Source: Tenodera sinensis (Eukaryota; Arthropoda; Insecta; Mantodea; Mantidae). From it: a DNA stretch of 64,000 nucleotides. Of the stretch, positions 54,358-63,300 are shown one piece after another. How positions within the stretch are numbered: the first letter of the stretch is position 1; every line of letters begins with the position of its first letter. Where the stretch lies: assembly GCA_030765045.1 (NCBI GenBank), contig CM060969.1:54637716-54701715 (forward strand). The letters run 5' to 3'. The notes beneath the pieces were generated by a model. That model did not search any database. It was not told the origin of the DNA and worked only from the letters and a program-made list of their open reading frames with translations. The position numbers and the translations under genes were made by a program.

Positions 54358-56729
54358 CAGTGGTGGCTCGTGACTGTTTAAACCTATGTGCTACTAAAAT
54401 TACCACAAATATAACAATAGAAGTAAGTACAATAGTAGCACTCACTCTACTGGCGAAACCTGAAGTCCATTCTTCTATCCTTCCTGCTGGCGAACTTCTC
54501 TATCACTTTAGTATTGAATCCTTCGATTTGCAGCACTAGACGTTTTTCTATAGAGAGCATTGCAAGGGCCACCAAGCGGTCTTGGCTCATGCAATTCCTC
54601 AAAAACGTTTTAATCCTCTTGAGAGTAGAAAAACATCGCTCTGGGTCAGAAGTTGTCATAGGTGTTGTCACTAGGATTTTTAGAAGTTTAGCCAACTCGC
54701 TAAATGTATCTTGTGCTAATTTTTGTTTTATAATAAGTTGCAATAGAGGAACAGTACCAGCTATATTTCTGAAGTCTGGTTGGGAATATAACACACTTAG
54801 CTCTGTTTTAAGCCTTCTTTTGTCAAATGAGAGATAAGATTGCACCCTTCATCAATGAGATTATCTGGGAACTGCTTTGAGAATGCCAACAAATTCTCAA
54901 AATTAAGATTTTTTTTCGCAATTTAAGTGATCGAGAGATTGAAAACGAGTGCGAGCCTCTTCTATGATTCGATCGCATATTTCCTTTGCATCATTGGCCA
55001 TGGAAGAGTTTCTTCGACGTTTGGCAGGTCTTTCAATTTTGTTTTTCATTGTCGCGATCTTCCAGAGAGTGCCTGATCGCCTGCATCACCTGAATGAATG
55101 TCGTCACATTGCTTTTAACTTTAATCACGTCGACATTTCTGGCTTGTATTTGATTGTACAGAATGTCCGCGTGCGGCATAACTTTGTGAAGAAAGAGAGC
55201 ATGTAATTAAATTTGGGATCTTCCAAATTAAGCCTAAGCCCTCGAGCTCCTTGAAGCTGGGTTTTGAGAAAAGAGATTGCTCCAACTCCGAGAAACATTC
55301 AGCAAGTTCATCTTTATTTTCGTAAATAACATTTACGGTTCTAGATTTAAAATTCCACCGTGTTGGTGAGCCACTGGGAATTCTCTTGGAAACGATTAAT
55401 TCTAGAGCAGCAACTTGTTGGGGAGACCTAGAAAAATATGCTGGAAATGCCGAAAGTGTACTGAAAAATATCTTAGCAGCTCAATGTTGCGACGCGGCAC
55501 GTTCCATCACCAGATTTAATTGGTGCTCGTAGCAATGAATATAATGAGCATTAGGATATTGTTGCTTTATTTTAGCTCGAACGCCGCCAGTTTCACTGCT
55601 CATAACAGATGCTCCGTCGTATGTCTGTTCAATCAATTTGCTTTTATTACCCTTCAAAATATTATCTACATCCCCTAAAATACATTCCGCAATGGCATCG
55701 GCATTTTGTCCATCGGGGTTAAAAAAAAATCCCCAGAATCGTTCTTCTGGAAATCCATTAATTTCATATCTGAGCACTAAAACTAATTGCGTGTGTTCAG
55801 AGATGTTCTGTTGCCTCATCTGAGATACTGAGATATGATCTGCATTGTCGATTTCCGTTGAAATTGCTTCACTGCAGACTTCGAGCATGCAGTCTAACAG
55901 CTCGTTCTGTATAGTTTTCGAATTTCCTTTGAACACTTTTTTATTTGACTGCATATGATCCTTCACTGTATTGTCAATGCTGCTGATAAGGTCTATGAGT
56001 CCTAAAAGTACCCCAGGACTTTCTGATTCTGATGATTCATCAGGCCACCTGAGGGCAAGCTCGAAGAACTTAATGCAGTCTATTATCCTAGATAAAATGT
56101 GTATTTTTATCTACCTGCTGGTTGTGTTTTACGAGATAATACTATCTTGGTAGGCTCCCTTAATGTTGTGGCAATATTAACTGTTCCAAGCATGGACAGA
56201 TCCAACGCATTGTTCATGTGTATTTTATTTTCACCATGCACTTTAATTGAATAGTTAAGATGGCCGAGATTTTTAACACCGGTTTTACTAAATGCATCAC
56301 TATTTCCAAAAAGAAGGCCAGGAAAGCATAACAGGGCATTTCTAATACCACAGTCACAAATCCATTTACATGCATCATGTGCTTTCCTATTGAACTGGAG
56401 TGTATATTCCCGATTGCCGGCGTATTTCGCTTTTTGTGTCAGGTTTAAGTTGAGGACTGGCCTACCTAATTGTTTAATTTGTATTTTATCTTCTAAAGAT
56501 TTAGAAGAAAATGATGTTTTAAATAAACTATCAACTAAATTCATGTCTGTTCACTATTGTCTAAAACTGTCACTCACCTCGGAAACCGAAAAACACAATA
56601 CTTAACTAGACATAAAAATACTGCATCTACCAAACAGATTAGAAAATCTCGTAACCAATATTACTTGTACATGGCGGCTGGCGCTAATCTACGCTTGTAC
56701 GAATGGTCTGACAAAGTGCGCCAGCAGTG
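54358..56729 (-). pseudogene. hAT-like (ZMYM1/DUF4371-type) transposon, nearly full length, decayed
   Basis: The minus strand carries the parts in order. 56544-56107 holds the zinc-finger region (LQFNRKAHDACKWICDCGIR, LLCFPGLLFG, NLGHLNYSIKVH). 55966-55481 holds DUF4371 (KVFKGNSKTIQNELLDCMLE, QLVLVLRYEINGFPEERFWG, TYDGASVMSSETGGVRAKIK, YIHCYEHQLNLV). Frame-shifted middle pieces occur at 55480-54850. 54845-54447 holds the dimerisation end (TTPMTTSDPERCFSTLKRIK, RLVALAMLSIEK). The left terminus is CAGTGGTGGCTCGTGAC (54358) and the right terminus, near 56712-56729, is a poor inverse of it. Flanking 8-mers GTGTTAAG and GTTTTGAA agree at 5 of 8 positions, a possible decayed target duplication. Frameshifts and stops make it inactive. 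Confidence 0.8.
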
Positions 56730-56956
56730 GTTTTGAAATACTAAAAAGATAAACTTACTGGAGTTAACACACTTTATCCATACACCCACCGATTGTATTC
56801 AGCCATCTAGGTAATCAGGTCAAAACTATGTGAGTATATTTCCTCAACAGATCGTAGCACAATGTTATTTCGACCTGGTTTGTGGAAAGAAACAAAACTC
56901 TGAAAACTAAGAGAAACTTGAAAATTTATCATACATTTATATTACAAAGTTGTGAT
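56730..56956. other. Flanking sequence upstream of the composite Jockey insertion
   Basis: Short AT-rich host flank, nothing recognised. Confidence 0.4.
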
Positions 56957-56965
56957 AGATATAGG

Positions 56966-57309
56966 AATACTAGATGCAATAATATTAACCGGGCTTGTGG
57001 GCCGTGGTCTATTGGGTTCCTTCTTCTTCCCAAACGTTTCGTCTGCGACTACGGCAGACATCTTCAGTGGCGGCGAGGTCGAAGTTTCCTAGTGGAGATC
57101 TCAGCACCGACTGTGCTGGTCAACTTCAACTTATTTATTATAAAAGACATTTGCCCGGTGCCGGTACAAAGGGGCCCGGCTTACAGGCTCAAATTGACAT
57201 GAGATATATTTGACAGTATTTACATTGGTTATTTATTTTTCTTTGGTGTTCAAAAACCCATACAGTGGGCAGCTTTAGCCCACCGAGAACAGTTTTAATG
57301 CGTATTCTC
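56966..57309 (-). repeat. Terminal module P, left copy (inverted relative to 62910-63255)
   Basis: 344 bp, nearly identical to the reverse complement of 62910-63255 (differences such as TTGACATG/TTAACATG). It contains a hairpin GTCTGC-loop-GCAGAC followed on the minus strand by GAAAC. Confidence 0.92.
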
Positions 57310-57640
57310 AGTTTTTTTTATGTTTGTCTGTTTTTGATAGTTTTGTTTAAATTTATATACACGGATATATACACGCACTCACTCCTGGGCATACCACTCA
57401 TATGTCCCATCACATGCACACACACACACACACACACACACACGCTCATAATAAATATATATATATACACACACTGCACTATATACACTTCACTATGTAC
57501 AGTTTTTCCGCAGTTTTCCTGTGCGGACCAGGTTGCAGCTCCTGAATGGTTCCCTGGGATGCAGGCCTCTGAGGTAGCGTGTGTGCGGCCTAGGGCCCTT
57601 CTTTGCGTGGACGCACATCAGTCGGTGAGCCGAACAACGT
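57310..57640 (-). other. 3' UTR of the Jockey element with CA and TA microsatellites
   Basis: Holds (CA)n at 57416-57443 and a TA-rich run at 57453-57469. On the minus strand it ends with an A-rich stretch (CATAAAAAAAACTG) just before module P. This may be the original Jockey tail. Confidence 0.6.
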
Positions 57641-60322
57641 CTAAAACATCTTGATTCTGCTGTGCTTCCGATGCTTCGGCTCACCTTTACCAATATTGGC
57701 AATGACGTAGTTGTCATGGTTTCTGATGCGCGCCCACGCGACAGTGGCTCTTTTCGCTATTGCCTCGGGAATGGATAGGATCTGGGTTTCCTGGTGAAGG
57801 GTTCGGTTAGTGGTTAGGATGGGAGCGGAGAGGATTTTCCTGAGAGACAGGTTTTGTAGGGTTTGGAGAGTTTTTAGGGCGGTTTTTGAGGCGTTTGCCC
57901 AGGCCACACACGCGTATAGAACAACCGAAAGGATAAAAGCCTTATACAGGACGAGTTTGGACTTCAATTGCAGGTGTTTACTGCGGAAGATGGGGGCGCA
58001 TAACTTTAGCCGCTGTCTGCCTTTGTTGGCGCTATTTTTTATGTGGGTGGACCAGCACATTGTGCGGTCCAAGGTAACCCCTAAGTATTTCACTTGCCGA
58101 CGACAATGCAATATTTGACCACCGACCGTTAGGTCCATTGCCAAAGTGTGATGCCGCTTAGAGAAATGTATCAGCTGGCATTTGGTAGGATTAATTTTGA
58201 TTTTCCAATCATGTTGCCATGAGAGGAAGTTGTTAACATAACGTTGCATTTCTGCAAGGCCGAAACGTGGATTTCTATGGTGATTGTATATTGCAGTGTC
58301 GTCAGCATACATGGCTACCTTACATCTGGCGTCCACTGGGAAATCGTTAGTGAATAATATATACAGAAAGGGTGACATGATTGCCCCTTGTGGGACGCCA
58401 GCCCGCATTACTCTCTCCCGTGAGGAGGAGCGGCCCACTTGGACGTAGAACTTGCGTTTTTCCAGAAAATTGTGCAGCAAGTACAGGTAATTTTGAAGAG
58501 CCGGGAAATTGTGGTGCAGTTTGTAAATAAGGCCATTGTGCCAGCACCGGTCGAATGCGGCTTCTACGTCCAGAAATAGCGCCAACGTTGAAGCCCCATT
58601 GTTAAATTGCTCTGTTACATCATCAGTTAGTCTGAGAAGCTGTAAGTCAGTAGAATGTCCTTTTCGAAAACCAAACTGTGAATTTGAAAGTTCATGAGAT
58701 GCCGAAACTTGTTTTTGAAGTCGAAAAAGTATAAGTTTTTCGAGCAATTTACCAATAGCAGACAAAAGACTAATGGGGCGGTAGTTTTGCGGTTGCCTGG
58801 TGCTTTTTCCTTGCTTTGGGAGCATAATTACCTTGGCTCGTTTCCAAGTAGAGGGGAAATAGCCTTGCTGCAGACAGGCGTTAAATATTTTGGTCAGTTG
58901 CACCAGGGCTTTTCTCGGGAGATGCTTAAGTTCCTCATTAGTCACTTTGTCTGGGCCGGCAGCTTTCCCATTAGGTAATTTCCTAATGAGCTTGTAAACT
59001 TCCTGCGGTGTTATTAGGGGTAGCTGTTGCTCTTGCTTCTGCGCCACCCAGTTTTGTACCCATGTCTGTACCTCCCGTTCTATATCACGGTTGGTAACTG
59101 GGTTTTCGCTGAATCTATCTTCAAGACAGTCAGCGAAAACCTCGGCTTTCTCCTCTTCGGAGAAGTGCAGGCCGCCTTGAGTGTGCAGCGCCTCAGTTGC
59201 GGAGTTGACGCTCGTGGAGACTTTAAATGCCTTTAATAATTTCCACAAGGAAGAGTCCGAATGGGTGGTACTCAGCATTTTGTTTTCCCACTGTTCAGTT
59301 TTGTTGATTTTAATTTGATGCCGAATGATGTTGCGTAGCCATTTTGCTAGCATTTTGTATTCAGGCTGACGGGTATACCGCCACAGTCTTGTCAAGCGTC
59401 GTCTCCGCGCAATGAGTTGCTCTACCTCGGGGTACGTGCAAAAACCGGGTGGTCTTGTGGTGTAAGTGGTAGCGCTTCTCTTGGCCGTGTGTAGCGAGGC
59501 AGTGAAGTTTTCAATGGCGACATCTATGTCTGCCTCGCTATAGTATGACAGCTTGGGTTGCGCCATCCCGTGCATTTCCATGGTGAACTTATTCCAGTCG
59601 GTCTCAGCCCTCCTTCGAGGCCCAGAGGCACCGGCTGAAATGCCACCCTGTATGTCGAAATGCACGGGAAGGTGGTCGGAGTCCAGGCTGTGATACACTG
59701 TAAAGTTAGTTAAAGGTGTCGCATTTTTGGTTAATACGAAGTCCAAAATTTCGGGGTCAAAGTGCCCCGTTCTGTGCCAAAAGGTGGGCTCTGGGGGATG
59801 GTGCACCTCTAAGTCGTCATTTTCCGTTATAAGTTCAACCAGGAGATTTCCAGCCGCGTTTGCTCGGCGAGAAAACCACCAGGGGTGCCGGGCATTGAAA
59901 TCTCCTGCAATTATAACGTGCTCCTCTAAAGCGAGGATTTGTTCGAGGTCAGGTATGAAATTTAAGGAATTGGGGGGCCGGTAAAGCGCTACCAGCATCA
60001 CCGTTTGATTATTTACACGTGTTTTAAGTGCTGTGCACTCTAACGCTGCCATTACAGGTAGCGTAACAGAAGCATGAGCAATGGTGTTTTTGAGTAAAAT
60101 AGCAGTCCCTCCCCCCTGTCTGCCAATTCTGTCATTCCGAAAGATTTTATACCCCTGGAGCTTAAAAGTCTGCTCTTGCTGTAATTTAGTTTCGCAAATG
60201 AATGCGACATCAATTTTGTTACGCCGCAGGTAATTTTCAAGTTCGTGTTGCTTCCTGTGGATGCCATCTGCATTCCACAGGAGTGCTCGGGTTAAAGTTA
60301 TGCCTCCCCTTGAAGTTGCCAT
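57641..60322 (-). CDS. Jockey-clade ORF2: APE endonuclease and reverse transcriptase
   Basis: This 893-residue protein is uninterrupted. It would nick target DNA and copy the element RNA by target-primed reverse transcription. The endonuclease occupies residues ~10-230: LLWNADGIHRKQHEL, FICETKLQQE, ALYRPPN, IIAGDFNARHPWW and the catalytic SDHLPVHF. The RT spans ~450-740: NGKAAGPDKVTNEELKHLP, NYRPISLLSAIGKLLEKL, QFGFRKGHSTDLQLLRL, FLDVEAAFDRCWHNGL (first Asp), GVPQGAIMSPFLYILF and MYADDTAIYN (catalytic DD). The Jockey-type thumb follows. There is no RNase H, as usual for many Jockey elements. The ATG directly follows the TAA of ORF1 in the same frame. All catalytic residues that I can check are present, so it may be recently active. 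Confidence 0.93.
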   Translation of the reverse strand: MATSRGGITLTRALLWNADGIHRKQHELENYLRRNKIDVAFICETKLQQEQTFKLQGYKIFRNDRIGRQGGGTAILLKNTIAHASVTLPVMAALECTALKTRVNNQTVMLVALYRPPNSLNFIPDLEQILALEEHVIIAGDFNARHPWWFSRRANAAGNLLVELITENDDLEVHHPPEPTFWHRTGHFDPEILDFVLTKNATPLTNFTVYHSLDSDHLPVHFDIQGGISAGASGPRRRAETDWNKFTMEMHGMAQPKLSYYSEADIDVAIENFTASLHTAKRSATTYTTRPPGFCTYPEVEQLIARRRRLTRLWRYTRQPEYKMLAKWLRNIIRHQIKINKTEQWENKMLSTTHSDSSLWKLLKAFKVSTSVNSATEALHTQGGLHFSEEEKAEVFADCLEDRFSENPVTNRDIEREVQTWVQNWVAQKQEQQLPLITPQEVYKLIRKLPNGKAAGPDKVTNEELKHLPRKALVQLTKIFNACLQQGYFPSTWKRAKVIMLPKQGKSTRQPQNYRPISLLSAIGKLLEKLILFRLQKQVSASHELSNSQFGFRKGHSTDLQLLRLTDDVTEQFNNGASTLALFLDVEAAFDRCWHNGLIYKLHHNFPALQNYLYLLHNFLEKRKFYVQVGRSSSRERVMRAGVPQGAIMSPFLYILFTNDFPVDARCKVAMYADDTAIYNHHRNPRFGLAEMQRYVNNFLSWQHDWKIKINPTKCQLIHFSKRHHTLAMDLTVGGQILHCRRQVKYLGVTLDRTMCWSTHIKNSANKGRQRLKLCAPIFRSKHLQLKSKLVLYKAFILSVVLYACVAWANASKTALKTLQTLQNLSLRKILSAPILTTNRTLHQETQILSIPEAIAKRATVAWARIRNHDNYVIANIGKGEPKHRKHSRIKMF

Positions 60323-62053
60323 TTACTCGACAAGAGTGGTGACCAAACATATGATGGCTTCTAACTTCTCCATGGTACTGTTGCAGCTTTTTAATCTTGC
60401 GATTATGGGCCGCAACTTTGTTAGTAGTACTGGGAGGTTTAAATCCTTGAAAAGGCTGAAAATTTCTCTCAAACCTCCCAGGTCACTGGTGGGTGCCTCT
60501 GAGGGCTGGGGTTGTGGAGGGGGACCATTTGGAGGTTGCTCAAGTGCATTTCGTCCTCCGGCGGCTCCTGCGAAGGAGGTGCCTTTGTGGACCAGGGCCG
60601 GGTTGAGGATGGGGCGTGGCCCTGGTTGAGTACCAGGAGAGTTCCTGGCTGCAGCGGCCAGTTGGCGGCGGTGACGTTCCATTTTGAAGGTCTCACACCC
60701 CCTATAGCTGGCAGGATGCGCCTCCCCACAGTTGGCACAGTGGGGTACAACGTCTTCCTTGGCCTTTCTCGGGCAGTCAGCTAGGCGGTGGAGGTCACCG
60801 CAAAGGACACACCGGGAGGTCATGTTGCACATTTTAAACGTATGTCCTAACTGTTGGCAATTATAGCATTGGGTTATGTTTTGGGAAGTTTTGAGGACCT
60901 CCACGGTGACCATCATGTGGCACACCTCTCTTTCCTGCAAAAGCTTTTGGTTCTCAGTTGTTCTAGACAAGCTTACCTGAAAATTTGGTAGAGGCCTGCC
61001 GCGGGAAACCATCTGTCTAACTTGCACGCCGGTGTAGCCCTTGAGTTCCAGATCCTCTTTGACAAAGTCCGCTTGCAGATCCGCAGGCAGGCGTTTGATG
61101 ACGTATCGCAGAGGCTGGTCACTCCTGGGTGTGAAGCTGTAGTTTTCTACACCGGCGCGTGTCAGGAGCTGCATGGTGGGGATGGCGTCTTGCTTTCTCA
61201 GGAGGAAGAGTTTTAGACAGTCCCTCGTTGTTTGCAGCTTGTAAACTCCGTTTGGTAGTGTATTTTTGAGTGTTTGGAGCACCTTCACCGTCTGGCGGAC
61301 ATCCGGGATGATGATCCTCGGCGGCTTTTGGTTTTCCGTGTCCTGTGTGTTGTGTGTTGTTGTTGTTGTTGTTGTTGCGGAGGAGGTACTTGGTATTGAT
61401 GGGTGTGGGTGGGGAGTAGGGCGGGTTTTTGTAGGTGTTCTTTGGTGTGTTGGGATTTTTGGTTTCTGTAGCTGGGGGATGGGATTGTGCGTGGGTGTGG
61501 GTAGTGCCGGGAATTCTGTATCCTCGCGTTCTGCTGTCTGTAGAGGCGCGAAGGAGTTGCGTAGAGTGAGGGGGTGGGGCGGTGTCGTCTGCCGTGGTAG
61601 TCTTTTGTTGGTTGCGGACTGACCGGGTCGCTCACCTTCAGAATCGCTACCGGTGTCGCGCGTGCGCTTCTTCTTCGGGGCGGCTAGCTTCCACCCCTCA
61701 CTCTGCTTTACAAGCTCCCTCTTTTTGTGCGCATATTCCCTATAGCAGAACGCGAGGTCCTGCGTGAACTTTTGGAATTTGGTCGAGTCTGCTTCTAGGT
61801 TTGATAAGATGTTATTGTAATACGTGATTTCGTGTTGAATGTCTTCGACTTCCTTCCTCAGCTGCTCGAGGGAACGTGCCTTACGCTCTTCCTCCTTGGT
61901 TTGCTGTTCGTCTGTCGGTGTATGCGGTGAGGGCCGCATTTGCGCTGGTGCTGCTGTGGTGGCTGGATCTGCAACTAGTGGTACTGGCACGCCGCTCTCG
62001 GTCAGACAGTCGTGAGCGGTCGGCCCGGTAGCATGTGCTATTGCTGATGCCAT
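60323..62053 (-). CDS. Jockey-clade ORF1: gag-like RNA-binding protein
   Basis: A 576-residue protein. Residues ~50-125 form a charged probable coiled coil (EERKARSLEQLRKEVEDIQH and on). Residues ~125-250 are basic and proline/threonine-rich, with a poly-Thr run (7 T) encoded by a TTG-repeat (61362-61378 on the plus strand). Residues ~251-350 resemble the domain preceding the knuckles in Jockey ORF1 proteins (DCLKLFLLRKQDAIPTMQLL, YVIKRLPADLQ). Three zinc knuckles follow at ~396-453: CYNCQQLGHTFKMC, CVLCGDLHRLADC and CANCGEAHPASYRGC. It would coat the element RNA and carry it into the nucleus. No frameshift or internal stop. The start was chosen as the first ATG of the frame, preceded by a 560-bp 5' UTR. 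Confidence 0.9.
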   Translation of the reverse strand: MASAIAHATGPTAHDCLTESGVPVPLVADPATTAAPAQMRPSPHTPTDEQQTKEEERKARSLEQLRKEVEDIQHEITYYNNILSNLEADSTKFQKFTQDLAFCYREYAHKKRELVKQSEGWKLAAPKKKRTRDTGSDSEGERPGQSATNKRLPRQTTPPHPLTLRNSFAPLQTAEREDTEFPALPTPTHNPIPQLQKPKIPTHQRTPTKTRPTPHPHPSIPSTSSATTTTTTTHNTQDTENQKPPRIIIPDVRQTVKVLQTLKNTLPNGVYKLQTTRDCLKLFLLRKQDAIPTMQLLTRAGVENYSFTPRSDQPLRYVIKRLPADLQADFVKEDLELKGYTGVQVRQMVSRGRPLPNFQVSLSRTTENQKLLQEREVCHMMVTVEVLKTSQNITQCYNCQQLGHTFKMCNMTSRCVLCGDLHRLADCPRKAKEDVVPHCANCGEAHPASYRGCETFKMERHRRQLAAAARNSPGTQPGPRPILNPALVHKGTSFAGAAGGRNALEQPPNGPPPQPQPSEAPTSDLGGLREIFSLFKDLNLPVLLTKLRPIIARLKSCNSTMEKLEAIICLVTTLVE

Positions 62054-62613
62054 TGTTTCACTTTCACTTCACCTAGCGCGTGGGTACGCCAAGGGCGCCC
62101 CGCGCGATACACAGAATTAAAACTGACACTAAATGTTGCGTCACTGCCACTGTACTGATAAAAAAAAAAAAAATAAACACTAGATGACTAAAAAGAATGT
62201 ATGTACAAAAAGACGGAGGTCACTTATATGATTACTATATACACTGTTTCACAGATCACTTGAAAAAGCGCCATTGTATCACTGTACATAAATATTACAA
62301 AAAACACTATACACACGCCTGTAAATCCTCCCGGGAATAACTACGGGATATAGTACACTTCCGTAGGATGTGAAAATCCTTACGGGAAAATGTGCCGGTA
62401 GCTACACTTTGATATCCGCCGGGAATACATCGGCAAAGTGCAGCTACGATATACGGTGATGGCCGTGTACTTTCCCGGTCACTGGCGGGCCGGTCGCCGC
62501 GCTCTCGAGATTCGCGCTTACTAGTCGGACCGCTCTCTCTCAGCCTGCTCTCGTCTAGTCAACTCGCCTCTCCTCTTGAACCATGACATCTGAATCTGAA
62601 CCTGATGAACCTG
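62054..62613 (-). promoter_or_regulatory. 5' UTR / presumed internal promoter region of the Jockey element
   Basis: 560 bp between the hairpin and ORF1. Contains paired motifs such as GGGATATAGTACACTTCCGT and a CCGGGAATAC/ACTTTGATATCCGCCGGG cluster at 62326-62470 with short inverted repeats, and A13 at 62160-62172. Jockey-clade elements use internal promoters, but I cannot identify the start site. Confidence 0.4.
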
Positions 62614-62908
62614 TGTGCTGGTCACCACCAGAGGTGCGGTATTTATGTCGGCGGCTGGAGGGGAAGTACGTTGTGATAGGTCCGGGTGGCCAGTGGGCTG
62701 GACTTGTACCAGTGGAGTACTACAAGGAGCTGGCGTCTGATTGGCTGGAGAGGGGTAAATCCAGAACCCCTCTCCAGCCAATCAGACGCCAGCTCCTTGT
62801 AGTACTCCACTGGTACAAGTCCAGCCCACTGGCCACCCGGACCTATCACAACGTACTTCCCCTCCAGCCGCCGACATAAATACCGCACCTCTGGTGGTGA
62901 CCAGCACA
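62614..62908. repeat. Perfect 143-bp-arm palindrome with 9-nt loop
   Basis: 62614-62756 is the exact reverse complement of 62766-62908 by my base-by-base reading. The loop is AAATCCAGA (62757-62765). The right arm lies one base from module P. Confidence 0.93.
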
Positions 62909-62909
62909 G

Positions 62910-63255
62910 GAGAATACGCATTAAAACTGTTCTCGGTGGGCTAAAGCTGCCCACTGTATGGGTTTTTGAACACCAAAGCAAAAGATAAATAACCAATGTA
63001 AATACTGTAAAATATATCTCATGTTAATTTTAGCCTGTAAGCCGGGCCCCTTTGTACCGGCACCGGGCAAATGTCTTTTATAATAAATAAGTTGAAGTTG
63101 ACCAGCACAGTCGGTGCTGAGATCTCCACTAGGAAACTTCGACCTCGCCGCCACTGAAGATGTCTGCCGTAGTCGCAGACGAAACGTTTGGGAAGAAGAA
63201 GGAACCCAATAGACCACGGCCCACAAGCCCGGTTAATATTATTGCATCTAGTATT
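62910..63255 (+). repeat. Terminal module P, right copy
   Basis: 346 bp, the inverse of 56966-57309. It contains CTGAAGA (63154-63160), a 6-bp stem (63162-63167 with 63175-63180) and GAAAC (63181-63185). These pieces resemble the core and stem II of a hammerhead ribozyme, with one extra U between core and stem. It is followed by a further 33 bp (CACCGGCCGTGAAAGCCTTA included) that the left copy lacks. Confidence 0.92.
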
Positions 63256-63300
63256 GACACCGGCCGTGAAAGCCTTAGAACTTTGATGAGATATAGGAAT

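Larger units (their letters stand above)
56957..63300 (-). mobile_element. Composite Jockey retrotransposon with inverted terminal modules and 12-bp target duplication
   Basis: AGATATAGGAAT occurs at 56957-56968 and 63289-63300, with the entire block between. On the minus strand the order is: 33-bp edge (63288-63256), module P inverted (63255-62910), hairpin (62908-62614), 5' UTR (62613-62054), ORF1, ORF2, 3' UTR (57640-57310) and module P (57309-56966). Both ORFs are intact. The 12-bp duplication suggests that the whole block arrived in one target-primed event. Jockey elements do not normally carry inverted terminal modules. Confidence 0.7.

Noticed and set aside
61266..61622. 118-codon plus-strand frame rich in valine and glycine
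   Set aside because: It is a shadow of the low-complexity region of Jockey ORF1 on the opposite strand.
62583..62996. Overlapping frames on both strands with identical protein sequence
   Set aside because: They are a by-product of the perfect palindrome, which reads the same on both strands. Not a gene.
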